6,348 nucleotides of DNA from Syntrophobacterales bacterium (lineage in GTDB: Bacteria; Desulfobacterota; Syntrophia; Syntrophales; UBA6807). The DNA lies in assembly GCA_021159265.1 (NCBI GenBank), contig JAGGSD010000040.1, positions 1 through 6,348 of the forward strand. The letters run 5' to 3'. The notes beneath the pieces are model-generated. The model made no database searches. It saw only the letters and a list, made by a program, of their open reading frames with translations, and was not told the origin of the DNA. A program made the translations under genes and the position numbers. This document shows, one piece after another, positions 1 through 5,021 of the stretch; within the stretch, counting starts at the first letter, position 1, and each line of letters starts with the position of its first letter.

Positions 1-32
1 GAATTTCGAATTTCCAGTTTATCTGGGTTAGG
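1..32. repeat. Left copy of a 32-base inverted repeat that brackets the cluster
   Basis: These bases are the reverse complement of 6286-6317 with one mismatch in 32 (T at 24 against a C in the reverse complement of the other copy). The copy starts with two tandem GAATTTC heptamers and ends in GGGTTAGG. It starts at base 1, so the true repeat may extend further out. It contains no gene. The two copies lie outside flgI on one side and flgL on the other. This is seen directly; any role in rearrangement is inference. Confidence 0.85.
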
Positions 33-116
33 GATCAGGGATCAGAAAGTGAGAAGGTGAGAGGACAGAAGTCAGATGTCAGAGAACCGGTAACCTTGAA
101 CCGTGAACCGTTATTT
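27..116. repeat. Heptamer-periodic tract upstream of flgI
   Basis: The sequence breaks into 7-base units: ATCAGGG at 34-40 then ATCAGAA at 41-47; and GAACCGG at 84-90, TAACCTT at 91-97, GAACCGT at 98-104 and again at 105-111. The stretch 52-88 is repeated with small changes at 1748-1778 (52-64 matches 1748-1760 in 12 of 13 bases; 75-88 matches 1765-1778 in 13 of 14). An open frame runs through here into flgI from a GTG at 57, but its composition is repeat and the real flgI start is at 132. I see no end of an upstream gene and no clear promoter in 1-131. Confidence 0.75.
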
Positions 117-131
117 CGAGAGGATAGTTTC

Positions 132-1310
132 ATGAAAAAAGGGAAAATTTTTAAATATATCGCCATCTTCTCAATAGCTGGTCTGGTTATTGCGTCTCAT
201 ACCTATGCCGCCCGTATCAAGGACATTGCCGGTATCGGCGGGGTCAGAGACAACCAGCTGGTAGGCTATGGCCTGGTTGTTGGTCTGGCCGGAACAGGTG
301 ACGATATTGAAAATGGATTCACAAAGGAAACCCTTGCCAATATGTTGAGCAGACAGGGGCTCGGGATGAAGGAGGCGGCCAGAAAGGACCTGGATTCGGA
401 TAATGTGGCGTCGGTCATGATCAGCGCCGAACTCCCTCCCTTCGCCAAGGTGGGATCAAAAATAGACGTTACGGTTTCATCCATCGGTGATGCAGATAGC
501 CTGCGGGGAGGGACTCTTCTTATGACACCGCTTAAGGGGGCGGACGGCAGGGTCTATGCAGTGGCGCAGGGGGCGGTGTCTATCGGAGGCTTTTCCGCAG
601 GTGGGAGAGGCGCAAAAGCTTCCAAGAATCACCCGACTGTCGGCCGGATTACAAACGGCGCTTTTGTCGAAAGGGAATTGAAATACAACTTTGAAAACAG
701 GAAGTCGTTCTCCATAAATCTTTATCGACCTGATTTTACAACTGCGACAGGGGTGGCGGCGGCCATAAATGGCGCGATAGCGGGCGTGGATGCGAAGCTT
801 GTTGATTCATCTACCATCGCTGTAAATATCAGGGAGTCTTTTAAAGGGAGTATAGTAAAACTTGTCTCGGTTATTGAAAATATCAATATTGCGGTCGACT
901 CCCCTGCGATTGTGGTCATAGATGAGAAGACCGGCACGGTTGTTATGGGAGAAAATGTCAGGATATCCACTGTTGCCGTGGCACATGGGAATTTATTTAT
1001 CCAGATAAAGGAAGAAAAGAAGGTCTCTCAGCCATCCTCCTTTGCCCCTCGTCCTCCTGCCGGCAGCGCTCCGGTTGAAGCGGAAGGTGGCACAGTAGTC
1101 GCTCCCGGGGGACAGACAGTTGTGACAACTGAAACAGCAATCGGCGTTGAAGAAGAGAAAAATCGTTTGGTGGTGGTGCCTGAGGGAGTTACTATTCAGG
1201 ATGTTGTAAAGGCTCTCAACGCAATAGGTGTTACGCCGGGAGATCTTATAACCATATTGCAGACAATTAAATCCGCAGGGGCGCTCCAGGCAGATTTGAA
1301 GGTAATGTAA
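132..1310 (+). CDS. flgI: Flagellar P-ring protein FlgI
   Basis: FlgI is a periplasmic protein that polymerises into the P-ring, the bushing around the rod in the peptidoglycan layer. The start at 132 is chosen because GAGAGGA (118-124) lies 7 bases upstream and the product then opens with a signal peptide: a basic MKKGK start, a hydrophobic core at about residues 9-21, and likely cleavage after TYA at residue 26. The mature protein begins ARIKDIAGIGGVRDNQLVGYG, very close to the FlgI family N-terminus. Other family blocks are GLAGTGDD (51-58), LPPFAKVGSKIDVTVSSIGDA (101-121), LRGGTLLMTPL (124-134), ENVRISTVAVAHGNL (274-288) and the C-terminal RLVVVPEGVT to GALQADLKVM. At 392 residues it is slightly longer than usual (about 365-375), mostly because of a Pro/Ala/Gly-rich stretch at about 300-328. 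The family assignment is essentially certain. Confidence 0.97.
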   Translation: MKKGKIFKYIAIFSIAGLVIASHTYAARIKDIAGIGGVRDNQLVGYGLVVGLAGTGDDIENGFTKETLANMLSRQGLGMKEAARKDLDSDNVASVMISAELPPFAKVGSKIDVTVSSIGDADSLRGGTLLMTPLKGADGRVYAVAQGAVSIGGFSAGGRGAKASKNHPTVGRITNGAFVERELKYNFENRKSFSINLYRPDFTTATGVAAAINGAIAGVDAKLVDSSTIAVNIRESFKGSIVKLVSVIENINIAVDSPAIVVIDEKTGTVVMGENVRISTVAVAHGNLFIQIKEEKKVSQPSSFAPRPPAGSAPVEAEGGTVVAPGGQTVVTTETAIGVEEEKNRLVVVPEGVTIQDVVKALNAIGVTPGDLITILQTIKSAGALQADLKVM

Positions 1311-1338
1311 AATCAGGGTTCAGGGTTCGGGGTTTTCT
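1311..1338. repeat. Heptamer tract directly after the flgI stop
   Basis: Four contiguous 7-base units start on the base after the flgI stop codon: AATCAGG, GTTCAGG, GTTCGGG and GTTTTCT. They share the G/A-T-T-C-A-G-G flavour of the ATCAGGG units at 34-47. There is no terminator-like stem with a T run here, so read-through from flgI into flgJ is plausible. Confidence 0.7.
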
Positions 1339-1340
1339 CG

Positions 1341-1409
1341 TTCCCATGCTCCTGCCTGCCTGTGCATTGCACCTGTCTGCTTCGCAAACGCGACAGACAG
1401 GCGCGGGAA
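1341..1409. repeat. GC-rich palindromic element in the flgJ leader
   Basis: CCTGTCTG (1372-1379) pairs perfectly with CAGACAGG (1394-1401) around a 14-base loop. An outer TTCCC (1341-1345) can pair with GGGAA (1405-1409). A competing arm, CCTGCCTG at 1351-1358, matches the same right arm in 7 of 8 bases, and GTGCA/TGCAC (1362-1372) forms a small internal palindrome. The element ends 8 bases before the flgJ ribosome binding site. It looks like a dispersed palindromic repeat. An attenuating or RNA-stabilising role is possible but unproven. Confidence 0.6.
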
Positions 1410-1430
1410 TGCATACTGAGGAGTCATTAA

Positions 1431-1790
1431 ATGGAAGGATTAAACGGGTTGTCAATAGGAGTGATCTCCAGACGCGTAGAAACGAACCGACCTGAGAGAC
1501 GGCAACCGGGGAACAGTGAGGAGAAGCTGAAAAAGGCGTGCGCCGATTTTGAATCCATTTTCATTAGTTATATGCTTAAAACCATGCGGCGCACGATTCC
1601 GCAAAGCGGGCTTAATAAGTTCCCCGGCAAGGATATTTATACCTCGATGGTTGATCAAAAAGTAGCGGAAGACCTCGCAAAAAGAGGGGGAGGTATAGGC
1701 CTTCAGAAAATGCTTTTACGACAGCTTGGATCAGGGGGGAGGGGATTAGAAGGTAAGAGGGTGAGATATCAGAGAACCAACAATCAGTGA
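1431..1790 (+). CDS. flgJ: Rod-binding protein FlgJ, single-domain form
   Basis: FlgJ's N-terminal domain acts in the periplasm as the rod cap or scaffold. The core at residues 34-99 carries the rod-binding signature: ACADFESIFISYMLKTMRRTIP, then GKDIYTSMVDQKVAEDLAKRGGGIGLQKMLLRQL. At 119 residues it is only this domain. The C-terminal peptidoglycan hydrolase domain of enterobacterial FlgJ is absent, as is usual in many non-gammaproteobacteria, so another enzyme must open the wall for the rod. The ATG start is supported by GAGGAG (1418-1423), 7 bases upstream. The last residues, about 106-119 (LEGKRVRYQRTNNQ), are encoded by a copy of the intergenic repeat also found at 52-88, and the TGA stop lies inside a heptamer. 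The domain function should not depend on this tail. Confidence 0.93.
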   Translation: MEGLNGLSIGVISRRVETNRPERRQPGNSEEKLKKACADFESIFISYMLKTMRRTIPQSGLNKFPGKDIYTSMVDQKVAEDLAKRGGGIGLQKMLLRQLGSGGRGLEGKRVRYQRTNNQ

Positions 1791-1808
1791 CCCCTGAACC
1801 CCAATCAG
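1748..1808. repeat. Repeat tract overlapping the 3' end of flgJ
   Basis: 1748-1778 is a diverged copy of 52-88 upstream of flgI. It is followed in strict 7-base phase by GAACCAA (1774), CAATCAG (1781), TGACCCC (1788), TGAACCC (1795) and CAATCAG (1802). CAATCAG therefore recurs exactly 21 bases apart. The flgJ stop codon is the first three bases of TGACCCC, so the repeat is partly translated. Confidence 0.75.
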
Positions 1809-1812
1809 TTAT

Positions 1813-1840
1813 TAAAGTTTTATTGTAAACTTGCCGACAT
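1813..1840 (+). promoter_or_regulatory. Probable sigma-28 (FliA) promoter for flgM
   Basis: TAAAGTTT at 1813-1820 is an exact match to the known enterobacterial sigma-28 -35 element. Twelve bases later, GCCGACAT (1833-1840) matches GCCGATAA in 6 of 8 positions. The canonical spacing is 11, so this is one base long. It lies in the flgJ-flgM spacer upstream of the anti-sigma-28 gene, where a late promoter gives autogenous feedback. The predicted leader would be about 170 bases and would include the palindrome at 1886-1954. The match is seen directly; activity is inferred. Confidence 0.55.
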
Positions 1841-1885
1841 TGGTATAAAATAAGACAAGGTGCACTTGTCAAAAGTCCACGTAAT

Positions 1886-1954
1886 GTCATTCTGAGGAGC
1901 GGAGCTACGAAGAATCTCAATGATATTAGCTTCTTCACTATCGTCCAGAATAAC
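1886..1954. repeat. Palindromic intergenic repeat in the flgM leader
   Basis: GTCATTCTG (1886-1894) is complementary to CAGAATAAC (1946-1954) in 8 of 9 positions, and GAAGAA (1909-1914) pairs with TTCTTC (1931-1936), giving an imperfect long hairpin. The pattern GTCATTCTGAGGAGCG followed by CGAAGAATCTC is familiar to me as a dispersed intergenic palindrome of many bacterial genomes (recollection, not a search). The internal 13-mer TGAGGAGCGGAGC (1893-1905) recurs exactly at 4939-4951. Confidence 0.6.
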
Positions 1955-2016
1955 AAAAGAGTGGTTTTCAAACTTTTTACGAAAGCATCAAGTAAGGTAA
2001 AAAGGAGGCATTGCAG

Positions 2017-2325
2017 ATGAAAATTGCTGAAACTGGAAATTCTCTGACCGAACTCATTTCGCAGTACAAGATAAATGAGGAGAAAGCGAGTTTGGAGACT
2101 GTGAAGCAGTCAGCGGACGGCATTGCTCAGGAAGATAAGGTCACTCTATCTTCCACGGCAAGGGATATCCACCAGGCAGAGAAGGCTCTTGAAAAACTTC
2201 CCGATGTCCGGGAAGAAAAGGTTCGGGAACTGAAGGATCGAATAGAAGCCGGGAAATACGATGTAAACGGAGAAAAGATTGCCGAGAAAATGCTGAACGA
2301 ATCACTTCTTGATATAATGGCTTAA
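2017..2325 (+). CDS. flgM: Anti-sigma-28 factor FlgM
   Basis: FlgM binds sigma-28 (FliA) in the cytoplasm and blocks late flagellar transcription until it is exported through the completed hook-basal body. The 102-residue product has the family layout: a variable, probably disordered N-terminal half with KIAETG at the start, then DKVTLSSTARDIHQAEKALEKLP (40-62) and REEKVRELKDRIEAGKYDVNGEKIAEKML (65-93). The latter is the C-terminal helical sigma-binding region. The ATG at 2017 is preferred because GGAGG (2004-2008) lies 8 bases upstream; the TTG at 2011 is too close to that site. It follows a probable sigma-28 promoter (1813-1840) and sits 4 bases before flgN, the usual flgM-flgN pairing. Confidence 0.95.
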   Translation: MKIAETGNSLTELISQYKINEEKASLETVKQSADGIAQEDKVTLSSTARDIHQAEKALEKLPDVREEKVRELKDRIEAGKYDVNGEKIAEKMLNESLLDIMA

Positions 2326-2329
2326 CACA

Positions 2330-2854
2330 ATGAATACCGAAGCGCATTTCCTTTATGATTCTCTGATTTCAGTCCTGCGGGAGGAGATTGAAGTTTACAG
2401 GAAACTCCGTGACTCTCTCTTGAATGAGGGGGAAGTCCTGTCGGGGTCTTCCGTGGATGAACTGTATGAAAGCAATTCCAGAAAAGAAACCTGTATTCTA
2501 AAGGTTAGGATGGTAGAAGATGTGAGAACAAAATTGGTTGAGAGAATCATCAATGCACTTAATCTTGACGGAAATGCTCTTAATACGAATAGAACGCTCT
2601 CAACGTTGATGCTCCATGGAGATGACAGCCAGAAAAATGATCTGGAGGAATGCCGGTCAGCGCTCAGTTCTCTTTTGACGGACATTAATGAGTTGAACAA
2701 CAGGAATAAAATGCTGCTCGATTCTTCTCTTTTTTATGTGCGAAAATCTATCGATTTTTTAGGACAGATTATCTCTCCTGCCGCAACTTACCTGAACACG
2801 GGAAGATTAAAAACAAATAATCTGAATGGAAAGATTGTAAGCAGAGAAGGATAG
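2330..2854 (+). CDS. flgN: Flagellar export chaperone FlgN
   Basis: FlgN is the cytoplasmic chaperone that keeps FlgK and FlgL unfolded and delivers them to the export apparatus. Both clients are encoded just downstream. The 174-residue product is almost entirely helical by composition, with charged and leucine-rich heptads at about 8-35, 42-78 and 104-147, as in the FlgN helical hairpin. It ends in the family-like TYLNTGRL, then NGKIVSREG (153-174). The ATG lies 4 bases after the flgM stop with no good ribosome binding site of its own, which suggests translational coupling to flgM. FlgN sequences are poorly conserved, so context carries part of this call. Confidence 0.88.
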   Translation: MNTEAHFLYDSLISVLREEIEVYRKLRDSLLNEGEVLSGSSVDELYESNSRKETCILKVRMVEDVRTKLVERIINALNLDGNALNTNRTLSTLMLHGDDSQKNDLEECRSALSSLLTDINELNNRNKMLLDSSLFYVRKSIDFLGQIISPAATYLNTGRLKTNNLNGKIVSREG

Positions 2855-2884
2855 TCCCTTAATTGTAAAGTTCGTGCAAAATTG

Positions 2885-2940
2885 GCTTCGGCGTGAGCTC
2901 AGTCGAACGGCAAAAGAATTTAGTAAGCGTTCACTGAACG
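2885..2940. repeat. Imperfect palindromes in the flgN-flgK spacer
   Basis: The 8-base palindrome TGAGCTCA (2894-2901) is flanked by TTCG (2887-2890) and CGAA (2904-2907), which pair with a one-base bulge. It is followed by CGTTCA/TGAACG (2928-2940). The GTGAGCTCAGTCGAACGG string looks like another dispersed intergenic repeat. No gene is present in the 219-base spacer 2855-3073; it holds this element and the two heptamer tracts that follow. Confidence 0.5.
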
Positions 2941-3010
2941 TCGAAATTAGAAAATAGAAATTGGAAATTTGGCCTCATGCTTTTCTCCCGAATTTCTAAT
3001 TTCCAATTTC
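2929..3010. repeat. Heptamer tract folded into an inverted repeat
   Basis: The left side is six 7-base units in phase: GTTCACT, GAACGTC, GAAATTA, GAAAATA, GAAATTG and GAAATTT (2929-2970). After a 19-base centre the right side is GAATTTC, TAATTTC and CAATTTC (2990-3010), the same units in reverse complement. GAAATTGGAAATT (2957-2969) pairs perfectly over 13 bases with 2998-3010. A second register pairs GAAATTAGAAA (2943-2953) with 2993-3003. There is no T run after the stem, so an intrinsic terminator is unlikely. Confidence 0.8.
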
Positions 3011-3021
3011 AAGCCGTGAAC

Positions 3022-3056
3022 GGCTACAGGCTTTCAGCTTCGAGCTTTTCCGGCTT
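3022..3056. repeat. Heptamer tract in the flgK leader
   Basis: GGCTACA, GGCTTTC, AGCTTCG and AGCTTTT (3022-3049) keep a GCT core at exact 7-base spacing, then the phase slips by one at CCGGCTT. The tract runs to the GGGTTAGG at 3061-3068, which also ends the repeat at 1-32. The AGG of this motif is the only Shine-Dalgarno-like sequence before flgK, so the repeat appears to supply its ribosome binding site. Confidence 0.6.
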
Positions 3057-3073
3057 GTTCGGGTTAGGTAAAT

Positions 3074-4441
3074 ATGTCTGTTGATGCATTGAATATCGCG
3101 AAAAATGCCCTGTTAAGTCATCAGGCCGCGATAAATCTTACAGGAACCAATATTGCCAATGTGAATACCCCCGGATATACGAGACAGCGACCGGTATTCA
3201 ACACATCGTTTGGCCAGAGTGTCGAGGTAGCGGGGATAGAAAGAATATATGACAGATTCCTTGGAACCCAGATCAGTGAGCAGATGCATAACCTGGGGTA
3301 CAATGAAGCTAAAAGAGATGAACTGAGCAGGATCGAAATAATTTTTAACGAGACCGACGGTGGCGGTATTAATGAATTGCTGGGTAAGTTCTGGAGCGCA
3401 TGGGAGGATCTGTCGGCGAATCCTTCAGGGCAGGCTGAAAGACAGGCGCTGGTTTCCATTTCTCAGAGTCTGGCCTCCATGTTTCGCTCCTATAGCAGCG
3501 AACTCCTTTCCGTACAGGATGACGCAAATACACGGATAGCGGATCTGGTGCAGCAGGCCAATGGCTATCTGTCGGATATAGCTGACATAAACAGCAGGAT
3601 TGCAGGAACTGAAGCGGATGATGCCGGTCTGAATACCCTCAGGGACAAAAGGGCGGAGCTTTTATCAGGGCTGGCTGAGATTATCGATTTTCATTATTTT
3701 GAGGATTCAGACGGGGCGATAAGTGTCTTTTTGTCCAACGGCATGCCGCTGGTAGAAGGCAGTCAGACATGGGAACTCGATACCGTAACGGGGGAAAATG
3801 ACAATCCTTCTTTCTATGATGTTGTTTTCAAAGATGACCCCGATGAAGAAGTAATCAATAATGTTATAACAAGTGGAAAATTGGCAGGTTTCCTGGAAGT
3901 CCGCGATACCGTGGTGGAGGGTTATATGAAGAGCCTTAATGATCTGGCTGCCTCCATTGTTGATAAGGTAAATACCCAGCATAAACTGGGGTATGATATA
4001 AATCAAAATCTTGGTGAAGATTTCTTCGTATTTGACGGAGGAGTCGAAGAAGCCGGATATATGAAAGTCAGCGCCGATATAATAGCGGATATAAATAAGA
4101 TAGCGGCATCAGAAACGGTCAATGGCGATGGCGGAAATGCCGCAAGTATAAGCGCTATAAAAGATGAACTGACTATGAACGGCGGCAAATCGACTTTCAG
4201 CTCCTATTATTCGTCTCTTGTAGCGCATATCGGTCAGGATGTTGCGGATGTAAACAGGGGTTTTGATCATCATACAAATCTCATGACCCAGTTGACGAAC
4301 AAAAGGGAGGAGATTTCCGGGGTGTCGATCGATGAAGAGATGATGAACCTTGTCAGGTATCAGACCGGTTATAACGCTGCAGCCAGACTTTTCAGCGCCG
4401 CGGATGAACTGGTGGATGTTTTGATGAACATGGTGAAGTAG
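3074..4441 (+). CDS. flgK: Hook-filament junction protein FlgK (HAP1)
   Basis: FlgK is exported and forms the first junction ring between hook and filament. The N-terminus has the axial-protein signature: ALNIAKNALLSHQAAINLTG followed by NIANVNTPGYTRQ (26-38). Mid-protein it has ITSGKLAGFLEVRD (265-278), typical of FlgK. The C-terminus, GVSIDEEMMNLVRYQTGYNAAARLFSAADELVDVLMNMVK (416-455), is the matching terminal coiled-coil segment. At 455 residues it is at the short end for FlgK, so the surface-exposed central domain is small. The start is fixed by the family N-terminus; the ribosome binding site is only a weak AGGT (3066-3069). Its chaperone gene flgN lies directly upstream. flgL, normally the next gene, is displaced by a 580-base insertion-like module. 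Confidence 0.96.
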   Translation: MSVDALNIAKNALLSHQAAINLTGTNIANVNTPGYTRQRPVFNTSFGQSVEVAGIERIYDRFLGTQISEQMHNLGYNEAKRDELSRIEIIFNETDGGGINELLGKFWSAWEDLSANPSGQAERQALVSISQSLASMFRSYSSELLSVQDDANTRIADLVQQANGYLSDIADINSRIAGTEADDAGLNTLRDKRAELLSGLAEIIDFHYFEDSDGAISVFLSNGMPLVEGSQTWELDTVTGENDNPSFYDVVFKDDPDEEVINNVITSGKLAGFLEVRDTVVEGYMKSLNDLAASIVDKVNTQHKLGYDINQNLGEDFFVFDGGVEEAGYMKVSADIIADINKIAASETVNGDGGNAASISAIKDELTMNGGKSTFSSYYSSLVAHIGQDVADVNRGFDHHTNLMTQLTNKREEISGVSIDEEMMNLVRYQTGYNAAARLFSAADELVDVLMNMVK

Positions 4442-4446
4442 AAGAG

Positions 4447-4495
4447 AAAAGATGAACATCGAACATCGAACGTCCAACATCGAATGCTGAATGAA
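4447..4495. repeat. Left inverted heptamer repeat of the four-helix-bundle module
   Basis: Beginning six bases after the flgK stop, AAAAGAT leads into units GAACATC (4454), GAACATC (4461), GAACGTC (4468), CAACATC (4475), GAATGCT (4482) and GAATGAA (4489), all in one 7-base phase. The 17 bases at 4468-4484 are the exact reverse complement of 4983-4999, and the 11 bases at 4447-4457 are the exact reverse complement of 4996-5006. The two matches differ in offset by two units, as expected if the repeat changes by unit gain or loss. Confidence 0.9.
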
Positions 4496-4518
4496 AAACA
4501 AAAAGCAAAAGAAAAAAA

Positions 4519-4884
4519 ATGAAGAAACAGACATATGATCTGGAAGAAAGGCTGCTCGAGTATTCGGCGCGAATCATAAAGATCGTTGAACAGTTGCCAA
4601 ATACCAGAACAGGCAACCATGTTGCGGGTCAATTATTAAGATCGGGAACCTCACCTTATCCAAACCATGGTGAAGCTCAGGCAGCGGAGTCCCCAAAGGA
4701 CTTTATCCATAAGCTTCGTATCTCATTAAAGGAACTCAGGGAGACCCAGCGATGGTTAAAACTTATTCAGCGTGTGCCTTTAATTAAAAAACCTGAACTA
4801 TTAAATGATATTTTACAGGAAACAGAGGAATTAATTAAAATTTTCGTTACGAGTATCAAAACGGCTGAAAAGAAACAGGAATAG
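4519..4884 (+). CDS. Four-helix-bundle protein of the 23S rRNA intervening-sequence (S23/IVP) family
   Basis: The 121-residue product is helical throughout. It has LEERLLEYSARIIKIVEQLP (8-27), a short TRTGNHVAGQLLRSGTSP turn-helix (29-46), then NHGEAQAAESPKDFIHKLRISLKELRETQRWLKLIQ (49-84) and a C-terminal helix LNDILQETEELIKIFVTSIK (95-114). The QLLRSGTSPxxNxGEA stretch corresponds to the family's QLRRAxxSxxxNIAEG motif. Related proteins are encoded inside 23S rRNA intervening sequences, and the Avd accessory protein of diversity-generating retroelements has the same fold. The molecular function of stand-alone copies is unknown, and nothing links it to flagella except location. The ATG at 4519 has only an A-rich leader and no clear ribosome binding site. 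The gene is bracketed by inverted heptamer repeats. Confidence 0.88.
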   Translation: MKKQTYDLEERLLEYSARIIKIVEQLPNTRTGNHVAGQLLRSGTSPYPNHGEAQAAESPKDFIHKLRISLKELRETQRWLKLIQRVPLIKKPELLNDILQETEELIKIFVTSIKTAEKKQE

Positions 4885-4886
4885 CA

Positions 4887-4914
4887 GTTGAGTGTTCGGT
4901 ATTCGGTGTTTGTT
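4887..4914. repeat. Heptamer tract after the four-helix-bundle gene
   Basis: GTTGAGT, GTTCGGT, ATTCGGT and GTTTGTT follow in 7-base phase three bases after the stop codon, and then run into a T-rich stretch (4909-4921). No stem precedes the T run, so I do not call a terminator. Lack of termination would let transcription continue into flgL. Confidence 0.6.
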
Positions 4915-4957
4915 TTTTTATTCGATTTTAAAATAATTTGAGGAGCGGAGCGATATC

Positions 4958-5006
4958 ATTATTCGACGTTCGATGTTCAATGTTCGATGTTGGACGTTCA
5001 TCTTTT
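4958..5006. repeat. Right inverted heptamer repeat of the four-helix-bundle module
   Basis: Units ATTATTC (4958), GACGTTC (4965), GATGTTC (4972), AATGTTC (4979), GATGTTG (4986) and GACGTTC (4993), followed by ATCTTTT, are the complement-strand form of the left tract at 4447-4495. The tract ends exactly where the flgL ribosome binding site AAGAGAGG (5007-5014) begins. An open frame from a TTG at 4938 reads through the tract into flgL, giving residues such as FDVRCSMFDVG. That is repeat translated by chance, not part of FlgL. Confidence 0.9.
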
Positions 5007-5021
5007 AAGAGAGGCAGTATC

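Larger units (their letters stand above)
4447..5006 (+). mobile_element. Putative insertion unit: four-helix-bundle gene between inverted heptamer repeats
   Basis: About 560 bases separate flgK from flgL, which are usually adjacent. The segment is bounded on both sides by inverted heptamer tracts with the same outermost bases (AAAAGATGAAC and its complement) and contains one unrelated gene in the direction of transcription. No transposase, target-site duplication or tRNA site is visible. If mobile, it would need machinery supplied elsewhere, or be a by-product of repeat recombination. The boundaries are seen; mobility is inference. A plain gene that happens to sit among common repeats remains possible. 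Confidence 0.45.

Noticed and set aside
57..131. Extension of flgI to a GTG at 57
   Set aside because: The added 25 residues are translated repeat, there is no ribosome binding site, and they would bury the signal peptide that begins at 132.
1612..1971. Minus-strand 119-codon open frame over flgJ and the spacer
   Set aside because: It lies antisense to a clear flgJ and runs through repeat DNA. It has no family features or ribosome binding site.
2866..2892. Second sigma-28 promoter before flgK
   Set aside because: TAAAGTTC at 2866-2873 is a good -35 half, but the sequence 11 bases on (GCTTCGGC) does not resemble GCCGATAA.
4109..4632. Minus-strand open frames across the flgK end and the left heptamer tract
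   Set aside because: They are antisense to flgK and the four-helix-bundle gene. Their MLDVRCSMF-type residues come from the repeat.
4519..4884. 23S rRNA intervening sequence, implied by the IVP-type protein
   Set aside because: The gene lies between flagellar genes and no rRNA sequence is recognisable on either side.
4909..4921. Intrinsic terminator after the four-helix-bundle gene
   Set aside because: There is a T run but no GC-rich stem before it.
4454..4999. CRISPR array around the four-helix-bundle gene
   Set aside because: The repeats are 7 bases, contiguous, in inverted blocks and without spacers, and no cas gene is present.
4447..5006. Diversity-generating retroelement, because the Avd accessory protein has the same fold
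   Set aside because: No reverse transcriptase, template/variable repeat pair or C-type lectin target is visible in the window.
4938..5021. Extension of flgL to a TTG at 4938
   Set aside because: The added 28 residues are translated heptamer repeat (FDVRCSMFDVG). The ribosome binding site and family N-terminus both support 5022.
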